Positions 19,021 to 30,800 of a DNA stretch of 64,000 bases are shown in pieces (the first letter of the stretch is position 1; each line of letters begins with the position of its first letter). The notes under the pieces are model-generated. The model was not told the DNA's origin and did no database searches. It was given only the letters and a program-made list of their open reading frames with translations. A program made the translations under genes and the position numbers. This DNA comes from Strigamia acuminata (taxonomy: Eukaryota; Arthropoda; Chilopoda; Geophilomorpha; Linotaeniidae): positions 57,235,369-57,299,368 of the forward strand of contig OX442314.1 of the NCBI GenBank assembly GCA_949358305.1. The letters are read 5' to 3'.

Positions 19021-22000
19021 CTGGGGGCGGAGTGGTTACATCACTCGATTCGTCTTCGTGCGATTCTAAAATGCACAATCTCTGAACTGGTCTACGCAAA
19101 TTTTTCCCAACTGGTAACTTCAACTCGCAAGCCCTAACACGACCGTCTCGTCCTCGAAAAATTTCTACGACACGACCGATCTTCCAAGTCATCCTTGGCT
19201 GGTTCAATTCTTCAATGAGGACTACGTCTCCGACTCGTACCTCACGTGCATCAATCTTCTTCTGGTTATGGACACGTAGTTCGGTGAGATACTCGTGTCT
19301 CCACCGATTCCATAAATGTCCTATCTTCAGTTGGCGTGACTTCCATCGCTTTAACAATGTGACTTGTGATGATGGAAGACTTGAATTTATCTTTTGGTTT
19401 GGGTCTGGCAAATTACCGCTTCTCTTCCCAATCATAAAATGGGACGGAGTCAAGGGCTGGACGTCTTCTCCCTCTGTATAGACGTATGTGATAGGCCGAG
19501 AATTAATGCACGACTCAATTTCTGCTAAAATTGTTATCAATTCCTCAAAATCTAACGACGCCCTGCCTAAAACTTTCTTTAAACTCATTTTAGTGGACTT
19601 TACCATCCTTTCCCAGAACCCCCCCACCATGGAGCACGTTCTACAATGAATCGCCATTTTATATTTAAATTGCTCAAAAACCCCTGCATTTGTTCTCCTC
19701 GAATAGCATTTAAAAGGGTACACAATTCTTTATCAGTTCGCTTAAAAGTAAGGGCATTATCGGAATAAATAATCGAGGCAACCCCCCTTCTCGCGAAGAA
19801 CCGCTTCAATGACAAAATAAATTTCTCGGTATTCATGCTCGTCACTAACTCTAAATGTACTGCTCTTATCACAGCACAAGTGAAGACAACGATATAACTT
19901 TTTTCACCGTTGCGCTGGTAAAGTGGCCCCGCAAAATCAATTCCCACCACTTGAAATGGCTCGGCTTGGGTGACTCTGTCCGGGGGCAGTGAAGCTTCTG
20001 ACTGACGCACGTTTCGTCCCTGCACGCGTTTACAGATGAAACAATGTCTCAAAATGTCCTTCACGGTTCTACGCAACTTGGGCATCCAATATTTCTGGCA
20101 TATCTCAGACAACGTCTCTCCCAAACCTCCATGGAAAACTCTACTATGGGACTCTAAAATGATTAATTTTGTCAAAAAATGATTAGACACTAAAATGCAC
20201 GGATTTTTTAAATCGCTGTCAACGCTCGCCCACTGAATTCTCGTGTTCAGTCGCATCACATCATTACTGTCCAAATGACCCGATACATTTTTCAGTGGTG
20301 AACTATGGTCAAAACTCTGATGGCTTTTTATGGCAGCTATTTCGTTCGAATAATTTTTTTGTTGCATCACTCGAATCCAATAAGTCTCTGCATCTGCCAT
20401 CTCTTCTGTGGTCAAAGGAGTCCCGTCTCTAATACGCAATCTCGTATTGTTGATGAAACGTTTTATCCACGCCGTGACACGCAAAAGTTTCTTCCAACTG
20501 CCGTATCTCAAAGGCTCGTCCATCAGCTGCCAGTCTGGATCCACGACTGTCGCCACAAAATATTCCTCTGACTCGATCTCGTCGTCATTCGTGGCTGGTG
20601 GACTGCTTGGCCATTCGATTTCGTCTTTTGTAAGTCACTCGGGACCCTTCCACCATGCGTCTGCTTGAATTAACCTTTCTGCATCGATTCCACGCGTCAG
20701 AAGGTCTGCCGGATTTTGAATGCCTGGACAATGTCGCCAACTCGCAAATGGTACATGTAACTGTATCTCGTCCACTCTTCTCGCGACGAATGGAATGGCC
20801 TTTTTCTTTTCGTTCAGCCAACACATCACGATGGTGGAATCAGTCCATGCTCTCACTTTTGCGGTCGTAAATTGCTTCAATCTGTGAGCGACTCGGGCTA
20901 GAAGCAAGGCACCCATCAATTCGAGTCGTGGCAACGTCAATGTCTTTATTGGAGCGATTCTAGATTTAGAAAGAATAAAAAATGTGTTAACTCTTCCATC
21001 TGAGTGACGTACACGATTGTACGCCACTACCCTCGCATCACAAAAAAGGTGAATTTCGCTGTCGTCTGAACTCGAATCCAAACCAAAATGTCGTGGCACT
21101 CGGATTTCCTCTAGCAATGGCAGTTGTGCTTTCCAACTTTCCCATGGACCGACAAGTTCTTGTGGTAGGTGATCGTCCCACCCTATTTGCTGTTTCCACA
21201 GCTGCTGGAACAGTAACTTTCCTGTGACTGTGAATGGCGACGCAAACCCCAATGGGTCGAAGATTTGCGCAACTAGTTGAATGACCTGTCTTTTGGTGAT
21301 TGACTCCTGTGTTAAAGTTATTTTTATGTCTTCAAACTCAAGTGACAAATCGTCTCGGTCGCCATTCCACTTCAGTCCCAGCACCTTCTGCTCGCTGTCG
21401 ATCACTGCCTCTGGATGGTCTTCTGCAAACTGTTTTTGAAGTGATTTGGAATTACTATACCACTTAACCAGTTCCATATTCGCTTCACGCATAATGGTTG
21501 ACACCGTCTTATAAGTCTCGATCGCCTCTACTTCCGTCGTCACACTGTCGAGAAAATCGTCTACGTAGAAACGTCTCATCAATTTCGCGATCAACTCGGG
21601 CCATTGTTGCTCGTATCGCTCGAGATGATGTTGAATTGTTCCATTCAGTAAGTATGGACTTGGAGAAGCTCCAAACAGAACTCGAGTCTGTCGGAGAATT
21701 TCCAGTTTGATTGGTCCTTTCACGTCCCAACCGTCAGCAATCCAAAGGAAACGTACCGCGTCACGATCTTCTAAATGTAACAGGATCTGGTGAAATGCCT
21801 GCTTAATGTCACTTATTATTGCAATGATAAATTGTCTGAAAAAAAGCAATGCATTAATCAATTCAGGCAATAAGTTCGGTCCGGTGAACAAGCAGTCGTT
21901 CAAAGAACGACTCTTCTGTGCATGAGAGGAGGCGTCGTATACAATTCGCAGTTTGGTGGTGCTACGCCGTTCTCGTATTACTGGTCTGTGTGGCAAATAG

Positions 22001-24210
22001 TAACAGCCACTCTGGTCACTGATTTCTGGGGCTGTCTCGATGATCCCATCTGTTTTTTGATCGTCTAAAACCTTTTTATATCGATAATATAATTCTGGTT
22101 CCTTCTTAAATTTGCGTACGAGGTTCCACAAACGTCGCAACGCAATCTGATAATTGTTGTCCAATTCCGTTTTTTCCATCAGCCACGGCAATCGAACTTC
22201 GTATCGACTTCCTGTCCAGTTGATGGATTCCTTGAACTTGACTACGGCTTGGCTGTCTTCGTCTTGCGCATCTGTGAGGGTCTCGTGGGGAATGCCTACG
22301 GCTTCCAACTCCCAAAACTGGCGCAAAAGCTGGTCTAGTCGGTCTTCGTACCGCACGAGATGGACTTGTATCGCTTGTTGTCTGTCCATTGCTTCTTGGC
22401 TAGGGATTCCACCGTGGAGTGTCCAACCGAGTGAAGTATTTAGACACATTAAATTCTCACCCAATCGTCTTGATTCCCCGGTCACAATGCGCCAAAATTG
22501 GTCTGCTCCAATCAAAACGGATACTTCATGGTGTGGTGTTGACATCTGGTCAATGTTCAGTCGAATGTTATGTTGTTTTAACATCTTTCTCACGTTCGAA
22601 CCGGACTGTTTGACGACCGAATTGGTGATCCATGGCACTTCAATCAGTTCTAAATCAAAATAATTGTCATGATTATCCAAACTTCGCAATGTGACCTTCA
22701 CTCTTCGGCGCTGCACAGCTCTAGCTTCTGAGTCGCCAAATCCAGAAATTTGCATCATCTGGTCCCCCACGACTTGGGCTTCAAGATCTGTCACTAATTT
22801 TTGACTGATGAAGGAACGGTGGCTTCCGCCGTCAAAAAGACACTGGACAGTTTTCATTTTGCTGTCTGACTCCACGTTGACCATCAGGACCTGTAAAAAC
22901 AAATCAGTGTTTTCGGCTGTGATTGCTGCGGCAGTGACGGTTGATTCGATCACGGCTTCCGTTTTGGTTGCTGGTCCCTCACACAACAAAATGTGGTGAA
23001 AGCGTTCGCAATTAACGCATTTCTCCTTCTTTGGACAGCTACGGACCATATGCTTGCTACCCAAGCATCGGAAACACTTTCGCATCGCCATGCATTTCTT
23101 CAATCGATCCTGAATGGACAGTGGGCAGTCTTCTTTTTTGTGCGACACCTCATCGCAAAAAACGCAACTACTTGACGAGACGCTGGTGGTTAATGCGCTC
23201 GCGGACGTCGGTTTATCGCCTCTTGTCGATTTCTTGTAATCAACAAACGTCTTCGAGACGTGCTTGTCGCCCTCCTTCGGTCCATGTTGATCGTTTACTG
23301 CTGCGTACTGCTCTCGAAGCTCCAGTTCAGATCTAAGAAACTCAAGAAAAATTTTAATGTCGTGACTGTTATCAACATGTTTCCTCGAGAAATCTAAGGC
23401 AATAATATCTGGTACTGCTGCTCTGAGCAGAGGGCATAAGATCACACCAAATGTGGACGCTTCTATTTCTTCATTTTCTAAACTTCTTATGTGCTGTTCA
23501 CACTTATCATAAAGTTTTCTTAATTTAACAAGGTCGCTAACTCGTTTGACAGGTTCGAGTTTCATCAAGGTCTGAAGATGTGCATTTATTATCACTTCTT
23601 TTCGTCCAAATCGATTTTGGAGAAGTGTAACGGCTGTAACATAATTTTCATCGCTTATTTTTAGTCCTCGAACCACTGCTGCTGCTGTTCCCTCAAGCAC
23701 TGAATTGAGGTAAACAAATTTGGCCTTGGCTGTAAGTGAAGCGTTTTCGTGCACACTTAACTCAAAGTTTGACCAAAATTCACTCCAGTCGATTGGGTTG
23801 CCACTGAATTTAGACACTACTAACTTGGGTAGTCGCACTGATCCGTCGCTGGAAACGTGACTCGATCCCCCGCCATTTTGTATGATTGGATTAGGAGCCG
23901 GGAGTACGGGCGCTAACAATGCTTCTAATTTAATGTCAATATCGGAAATGGCATCTATTATTTTTTCTCTGTATTGTTCGTTCTCTCCTTCTTCAATTTC
24001 CAACTCCTCACGCACGACAATGTGTTGCTGAATTTTCTCGTCGAGTTCGCACAACAATTCACTTTTCGCCGATAATTGATTTCTCAACTTACGTATCGCG
24101 GCAACATCTGGTTGTAACGCGGCTATGGCTAGGACAATGGACTGCATGATGCGATCAACTCCACTTCGTGCTGTTTTTTGCTGAGTCTTGAGGCGGACAA
24201 CGTCATCCAT
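19016..24210 (-). pseudogene. BEL/Pao gag-pol, two lesions
   Basis: The frame opens at ATG 24210 (MDDVVRLKTQQ) and runs to TGA at 20637-20635. It continues in the same frame to 19600, with a one-base shift at the C7 run 19619-19625 (minus G7), after which the final frame runs to 19016. Domains in order: coiled-coil N-terminus; gag (KLVVSKFSGNPIDWSEFW); zinc-knuckle region around residues 375-410 (CFRCLGSKHMVRSC, CVNCERFHHILLC); protease-like FDGGSHRSFIS; RT (YDASSHAQ, SDIKQAFHQI, FYVDDFLDS); RNase H (ARVAHRLKQFTTAKVRAWTD); integrase (HHCC finger CFICKRVQ; acidic residues in GIDFAGPLY, YSDNALTF and GGFWERMV). The frameshift falls exactly between APWWGG and FWERM, just before the catalytic Glu. 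Confidence 0.88.
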
Positions 24211-24292
24211 CTTGGAATTTTTTGAGGCAGGAACGTGAGTTCGACGCTACGAGTCTATTTTACTAACTGTTCTGTCCAAGATCACTGTTTTC

Positions 24293-24310
24293 TCCCGGGT
24301 TTCGGCACCA
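24293..24310 (-). other. Primer binding site of the BEL/Pao element
   Basis: The minus strand reads TGGTGCCGAAACCCGGG next to the inner end of the 5' LTR, starting with the TGG that pairs with tRNA CCA ends. The tRNA is not assigned. Confidence 0.6.
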
Positions 24311-24311
24311 T

Positions 24312-24612
24312 TTGAAAGGTCGCAGGTCGAATTCGTACTTTGTATGTTTTGAAACTGGTTGTACTTGCTATTTTTGCTGGTTTGACTGCTGCTCAAAAAA
24401 GGACATCTTTTAAGGTTGAAAACAAGTTTATTGTGTCTAAAATATTTGGGGTCTACAGAACTGAAATCAGGCTAAATGAGGTCAACACTACACATCTGGA
24501 CACACGTCACACTCTCATAAAAGTGTCACTCGCTCATAAACGTGCCCCCTCAATGTTGAAAACTCTCCTCTTGCAAACCCACCCTACTCTAACTAAAACT
24601 CCAGTTTTTACA
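24312..24612 (-). repeat. 5' LTR of the BEL/Pao element
   Basis: 301 bp, partner of 18721-19020, one base longer (extra C in TACTTGCTATTTT). It is followed by the target repeat GACTCT at 24613-24618. Confidence 0.88.
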
Positions 24613-24888
24613 GACTCTGCCATCTAAATTCAATTAATTTCGAGCGATAACATGAAAATATTTCTTTCTTTTAATTAAACCGTTAAATGGCAGATGTCTC
24701 TACGTCTTCATTAGATATTTTATTCAAGGGTTTTTAAAACTGATTTTTATCAATAAATTTCATCGCTATATCGCACAATAGAAGAGAAACCGAAAAGCAA
24801 AAGGGTAATTAGTCCTAATTTTGGCTTGAATCTGACATCAAAATTTGCACAAAAAAAATGCATCTTTGCACCCAACATTACAGTTTTG
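24613..24888. other. AT-rich intergenic DNA
   Basis: Nothing is recognised beyond the 6-bp target repeat at its left edge. Confidence 0.4.
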
Positions 24889-25092
24889 CCCATAAAATTG
24901 TATTTTTGAACATAAAATTGTATTTTTGCACATAAAGTTGTATTTTTGCACATAAAATTGTATTTTTGCACATAAAATTGTATTTTTGCACATAAAATTA
25001 TATCTTCGCACATAAAATTGTATTTTTGGATATAAAATTGTATTTTCGCATGTAAAAATGTATTTTTGCACATAAAATTGCTTTTTCGCACT
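24889..25092. repeat. 20-bp minisatellite, about 10 units
   Basis: Head-to-tail units of CATAAAATTGTATTTTTGCA with few changes (TTTTTGAACAT, TTCGCACAT). The repeat creates open frames on the minus strand (FYVQKYNFMCKN type) that are artefacts of the unit. Confidence 0.92.
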
Positions 25093-25104
25093 TATTTTAT
25101 TTAA

Positions 25105-25138
25105 TTTATTACTATTATTATTATTATTATTATTATTT
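25105..25138. repeat. (TTA)n microsatellite
   Basis: About ten ATT/TTA trinucleotides in a row following the minisatellite. Confidence 0.85.
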
Positions 25139-25450
25139 AAACCAGACATATTTTCTTTTGCTTTCTGCAGGAAATATTTATGTAATGATTTACGCCATGC
25201 TCACTTGTCAGTGAGTATCCTCTACCCATTTTTGAAGTGATATCTGAGTTTATTATTGCTATTTAATTACTTAACCCTAAGTGAATGAGTCTTGTGAATA
25301 TAAATAGTGTTGTTATTTCCAACAAGCTGGGATTTCTAACCGCCTAACGCCCTAGACAAACAGTGGCCAACTTAAAAGATTTCCCACAGACACCTAAGCG
25401 CGTAGCAAATTGTTGTTTAAATCTTACTCAACTAGGATAAACGTGACATT
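25139..25450. other. Unassigned intergenic DNA
   Basis: No coding or repeat feature is recognised. Confidence 0.4.
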
Positions 25451-26190
25451 CTATACTCTGGCTCAGTATAAGAATGCACTATTTCCCGTTGGCCCAGACT
25501 GATTACTCCTAAGTGTGGACGGTGTACTACCAACAGGAAAAGTAGTTTTGTTTCGTTTTTAATTTGTTTGATTATTATAATAATGTGAAAACCAGAGCGT
25601 TTTAGGAGCAGAAGGACGAGCGTTAAGACGCAGAGTCGCGCTGTGAAGTGAAGCCAACATCGAGGCGGCGCTTTTGGAGATCGGATGACGTGAAAACGGA
25701 AGTCGCTAATTTGGTCATGATTTCTCAAATTTTACCTTTTGTTCCTGATTTGTTGTACGTAAACCCCGTTTTTGAACACAATAAATCTTGTCTTTAACCA
25801 TCAAGCATGATTTTTATTCGTCTCAACTAAAAAGTTCAGTTTAGTCAGAATTTCATTCAGAATTCAATCAAAATTAGTTTTATTCAAATTGCGAGACTTC
25901 AAAAATAATTGAAATGATGTAAGTTTATTTGCTTTTTATAGTTCAATGTTTTTTCAATTCATAAAATAATGTTTTATGCTATTCTTATTTCAAAATACAT
26001 GTTTGTTCAGTTTGTTTAGTTTATTGGTTGCTTTGTCAGGAAAGCAAGCAATTTTTGAATTTTTTTATTGGTTGTTTTGTTCTGGAAAGCACGCAAAATG
26101 TATTTTGGTCTATTTTTTGGTATCACTACACTAGTGAAACGGCTGGGCCAATGGGAACGAGTGCATTCTTATAGTGAACCAGAGGTATAG
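25451..26190. mobile_element. Non-autonomous inverted-repeat element, about 740 bp
   Basis: The left 50 bp (CTATACTCTGGCTCAGTATA...) and the reverse complement of the right 50 bp (CTATACCTCTGGTTCACTAT...) agree at roughly 43 of 50 positions, including AAGAATGCACT and TTGGCCCAG. No transposase is visible inside. Target duplication is not clear (ATT to the left, TTA to the right). The arms have diverged, so this is an old element. The superfamily is not assigned. Confidence 0.6.
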
Positions 26191-26419
26191 TTACGGTAGG
26201 TAACAAATCCAGTCAAAGAGCATTCATTCCAATTTGTTGGAAAATTCAGTTCATTTTCAAAGTTGAAAAGGTTCTTTGCCTATGTTTTGATGTGGAGTTC
26301 TCTTTCTTTCTCGGCGAAAAATTCTCACTTTACGAGCTAGAGGAGAGTGAAAAGTAGTTGTTACGCCTTTCTCGGAGATTCTATTTTCAAAATGATATTG
26401 ATTCACTAAAGGAAATGAA
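26191..26419 (+). other. Upstream part of the BEL/Pao relic, degraded
   Basis: Many stops in all frames. It probably belongs to the relic that becomes recognisable from about 26440. Confidence 0.3.
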
Positions 26420-26930
26420 TTTATTAGGAAATGATTCTTTATTGAAAAATCTCTATCCTTTTGTCGGGGAAGATGGGTTCCTACGTCAGGGTGGGAGATT
26501 GAAAAAAATCATTTTTGTCCTACGCTGAGGTCCACCCTATAATTTTGCATCCTGAATCTTGGATTTGTCGGTTAATAATTCGTCAAACTCATGAAGTTGT
26601 TAGTTCACGGGGATCAAAGTGAGACCCTGTTCGCCATAGGTTTTGGATATTGTGTGCTTGTCGCATAATCAAATCCGTCTTTAGGAATTGTTCGATCTGT
26701 CGAATTGCAAAATTAGAGAAAAATGAACGAATTTCTGGGGATCTGCCTGTCAAAAGGATGACACCATCAAATTTACACATAATGGATTAGATTGGGTCCT
26801 ATTCATGTTAAGGTAGGCAAAAAAGAATTGAAAACGTCGTTCACGGAGCAAAAAATCATTTGGAAGTTTATTCCGCGGCGTTTTCCCTGGGCTGGAGGAG
26901 CCTGGGAGCGCTTAGTTCGATCTATTAAAG
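26420..26930 (+). pseudogene. BEL/Pao integrase relic, 5' half
   Basis: Plus-strand translation, with stops and shifts, gives LLKNLYPFVGEDGFLRQGGRL, then LIIRQTHEVV, and FIPRRFPWAGGAWERLVRSIK at the end. These are the start of the BEL integrase domain (the D-x-x-G-x-L-R-x-G-G-R-L phrase) and the P-W-x-G-G-x-W-E-R-L catalytic Glu region. The homology stops at about 26930 and seems to resume at about 35265, so the relic was split by later insertions. Confidence 0.75.
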
Positions 26931-27080
26931 TGTGACCGCTTGGCCACCCTCGGTCACCTGCGTCACTCCACACACTGCCTAGTGGCCTAGCTGGGAAGGA
27001 GGGACCTGAGTGGTGTGATGAAAGAGAGATGTTGCTGGGAGAGCAGAGAGGAAGGACGTGCAGTAGACGGGAGATAAGTG

Positions 27081-27642
27081 TGTAGGAGAGTGGTGCGCAA
27101 ATAATCGGTAAATGAACCGATGTGGAAGCGTGAAATAAAGCACGTCGCAAATGCGCGACGGTTAATTCCGATAACAGAATCGCGTGATGCGATTCGACCG
27201 AGCGCGTGATGCGATTCGAGCGAGCGCGCGACTTATGGTCGCTTATATGCGCTTAAATAGCACTGAAGGTGCTCTAAAGTGAAGGTAAACACTTAAAAAC
27301 ATAAAAGTTTAATGAAAAGTAAACCATATCTTACATAAATGAATTTCCAAAGGTGAAAAGATGTGAAAGTGCACACACCTGTGTGCGCTGCCATCTTGGA
27401 TTCGGGATAAGAGTGTCACAGCACTCTGGTGACAGTTATTAACATTAAATTTTAAATTAAAGAACAAATCATCTAAGTAAAACATAAGCAAAGTATGGAA
27501 TTACATACTGGACAGCAGAAATTAAATCCAAATAGAGAAAACAGTAAATAAATGATCAAATATCAATACAATGTGTTTGAACACAAAACATATAGTAAAT
27601 AAACATTTGATATCGACAACATGAGTGGTTCTTAGACCAACA
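27081..27642 (-). repeat. 3' LTR of the copia element
   Basis: 562 bp; ends TGTAGGAGAG...CCAACA on the plus strand. It contains several small hairpins, for example AATCGC-GTGAT-GCGATT at about 27179 and a directly repeated CGCGTGATGCGATTCGA. Confidence 0.93.
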
Positions 27643-27655
27643 AATCCCCCCTTCG
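27643..27655 (-). other. Polypurine tract of the copia element
   Basis: The minus strand reads CGAAGGGGGGATT directly before the 3' LTR. Confidence 0.7.
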
Positions 27656-27849
27656 ATCTTAAATGTTCGGGGAAAGATACAATCGGGTACTAGAATTATA
27701 GTATAAACATTAATCAAAAGGGAAATAATAATGTCGAATCACCGAGCCGGGTACTATCATTGAAAAACTCTACGAAAGCCCGAATATTCCCACTGATCTC
27801 GATGATTCTCACAATCGGGAAAAACTAAATTAAGAATGTCACGATAAAG

Positions 27850-30800
27850 TTACAATCGGAAAATCCGAGAAATCAACGATTGTAAACGTTCCGATCCGAG
27901 CCACTTCGTGAAGATGTCGGCGACGTTGAGATCGCCGGGCACTTTGCGGAGTTCGAAGCGTCCCGCCGTATACCACTCCCTGAGCCAATGATAACGTACA
28001 CGAATATGTCGAGTTTTCGAAGTTTCGACATCGTTGGAAGTAAACTGTATGGCCGAGAGAGCGTCGGAATAGATTACGGGTCGCGATAATCGGTTGAGGA
28101 TCGGAAACTGAAGATAAACGTGGTCCAACCAGTAAAGCTCCTTGACACACTCAACAAGGGCGATAAATTCTGCTTCCATTGTTGAGCATGCCACGGTCGA
28201 CTGTTTACGACAGGACCAGCCGATTGGAATGTTGCCGATGAAAGTGATATAGCCGCCGAAACTCAATGATGTCTCCGGATCGCATGCCCACGAAGCGTCG
28301 GTGTAAGCCCACAATTGTGAAGATGTACAGCCGGATAGTTCAATACAAAAGTCTGCGGTGTTTGCCACGTACTGCAAGACTTGAAGTAATGCTCGAATGT
28401 GGGTCTTATTATAACAGATGTTATACTGCGACAAATGAATAACGGAGTAAAGAATATCGGGGCGTGTCCTCGAAGCCAAGAATAACAGCGATCCGATCAG
28501 CGAGCGGTATGGAAAATCTTCCAAATTCTCGGTCGATCCTCTGACGAGTGTCGTCCCGGGTGTCACGGGAACTTTCACGAGCTTGTTGGTCGAGGTACCG
28601 AACTTTTTGATGATCTTCGCAATATAAGCACGTTGGGAAATGAATGTGCGTCCCATATCACGGATAAACTCGACACCTAACAATTTCGTAATCGGACCGA
28701 GATTGACGATTTGGAATTTCGAACTGATGAGTCGGATCAATTGGTCGAAAACACTGTCGGATGCGTAGAATAAAATAATATCGTCCACGTAGACTAACAT
28801 GATAGCGGAATTTCCGAAGACGTAAACACAATTACACGCGGGCATTCTTCGGAATCCGAGGTCTCGAAGCGTTTCGTCCAATTTTTCGAACCACTGTCTT
28901 CCCGACTGGTGGAGTCCGTATAGTGACTTGATGAGGAGCCACACATTGTTGGGGTTGGAACATGTGGCACCTGCAGGGATCCGCATGTAGACTTTATGTT
29001 TAAGTTCGCCATACAGGTACGCACATTTCACATCTAAGTGTGCATCCTTCCAACCACGCAACACTACGAGAAGACAGAAGAATAAACGGATTAAGACGAA
29101 ATTCACCACCGGACTAAAAACTTCATCGTAGTCGACTCCGAGAGTTTGACGAAAACCCTGGGCGACTAAACGAGCTCGATATCTGGTGATCGTCCCTGCT
29201 GCATCGGTCTTAAGCTTAAAAAGCCATTTGCAGCCAAGAATCGTGGTATCCGGTGGTCTTGGAACTTCGAGATAAACTTCTCTTTCGGTAAATGTGTCGA
29301 GCTCTTCCTTAATGGCTTCCCGCCACTTCGGAGCATCGGAAAATTTCGGGATTTCAGCATAGGAAGCTGGTTCCGTTCTACAAAGGTGAGCCGCATGGCG
29401 AGCACCCGGAATCGTAGGCAGTGTGTACTCGATGTTGCTCCAAATAAATAAACTGGGATCATAATCGATGTTGTTGAGCATACAGTATTCATCAACATCC
29501 CTCTGAGATCTGAGTCGAATGCCCGGCATCGGAAAATAGTAAACGTCCGTTTTAATCGATCCCGGAACTTGATCCTTCCGAAGGTGTTCCTCGCGTCTCC
29601 AATCACTGCACTCGGAATCTCCCCCAATGGGTCGCCAAATATATGCAGTATGGCGATCCGTAGCAGGCAAGACTTCAGTCCCGACTATGTGCTGAATTGG
29701 AGCAGGAGACATTGGAGTATCGTCAAATACCGACACTGTATGAGAAAGATCTGCTCCACGGGTTTTCCGGCGATATGTGATGTATCTCGCTGGAGAACCA
29801 GGCGGTGATTGGCGAGGAGACTGCTCTGCAGATGTCCCAGTGAAATCAGATGTTCTTGGAAGAATGGCTTGGTCATCAAAGTCAGCAATATCGTCATCTG
29901 TATCTCCTTCCTGATAGAGGATGGGATACGATTGTGAATGTCCTAGACTTGCCGAACTCGGTAATTGCAGTGCACACGCATCCAACAGTAACTGCTCTGG
30001 CGTTGTCGGAGGCGGCAATTGGATGACCGGTGTATGAACAGAGTGAGATGTCGATACGCCGCTGGCGTGGCTTGCTCCACCATTATCGGAGTCGTCGTCG
30101 GAATGGTCAGAATGTTCGGAATCGGATCCTCTTGGCCAGTCATGGAACTGGACGTTGTCGTTAAACGAAACCGATTGCTGTCCGACATCAGAAAAAGTTT
30201 CTTCGGGCCGTTGAGATGCGCCACGAAGAGATTTCCGATATGATTGGCGTTCATCGATCTTGACGTGAACCGTTTCGTAAACTCGATCTTCTACCGGATT
30301 CCAAACTCTATATCCGCGGGTACCAGTCGCGTAACCAACGAGATATCCCTCCCATGCACGCGGATCTAGTTTCTTGCGGCCTGGCGCGGTGTAATGCACC
30401 CAGCATTTGGACCCCATTTTGCGTAGGTGTCGTAAAGACAATGCTCGTTGTCGCCATAGGATATACGGAATTTGGTTATTCAATCTCGAATGCGGACTTC
30501 GGTTCTTCACATACGCGAAAGTAACTGCGAGTTCCGCCCAAAGGTCGTCCGGGAGTTGAGTTTCGGAGATAAGAGATCGGACACTGTCGGCCATTGTTCG
30601 ATTTATGCGTTCTGCAGTGCCGTTCATTTGAGGTGATGCAGGATTGGTCCTCTGCCCTTGGATGCCCTTTTCTTTGAGGTAGTTCGAGAATTCATTTGAC
30701 ATGAATTCGCCGCCACGGTCGGATCTGATTGCTTTCACGCGAGTGTTCTGAATTCGTTCGACTCGGGCGACGAAGTCCTTAAATGCCCCAAAAGTCTGGG

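Larger units (their letters stand above)
18721..24612 (-). mobile_element. BEL/Pao LTR retrotransposon, nearly intact
   Basis: A 5.9-kb element on the minus strand. The LTRs (18721-19020 and 24312-24612) differ, as far as I can read, by a single inserted base (TACTTGTATTTT versus TACTTGCTATTTT). The target duplication GACTCT is at 18715-18720 and 24613-24618; because of T runs it could also be read as GACTC with one more T in each LTR. The primer site begins TGGTGCCGAAACCCGG inside the 5' LTR (24310 downward). The coding frame has gag, a protease-like region, BEL-type RT, RNase H and integrase. It carries two lesions: one TGA and one frameshift in a run of seven Cs. Confidence 0.92.

Noticed and set aside
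24889-25092. CRISPR-like array
   Set aside because: The units are contiguous 20-mers with no unique spacers, in a eukaryotic setting.
24750-25149. Open frames with FYVQKYNFMCKN-type repeats on the minus strand
   Set aside because: They come from the 20-bp minisatellite, whose unit happens to lack stops; no independent coding evidence.
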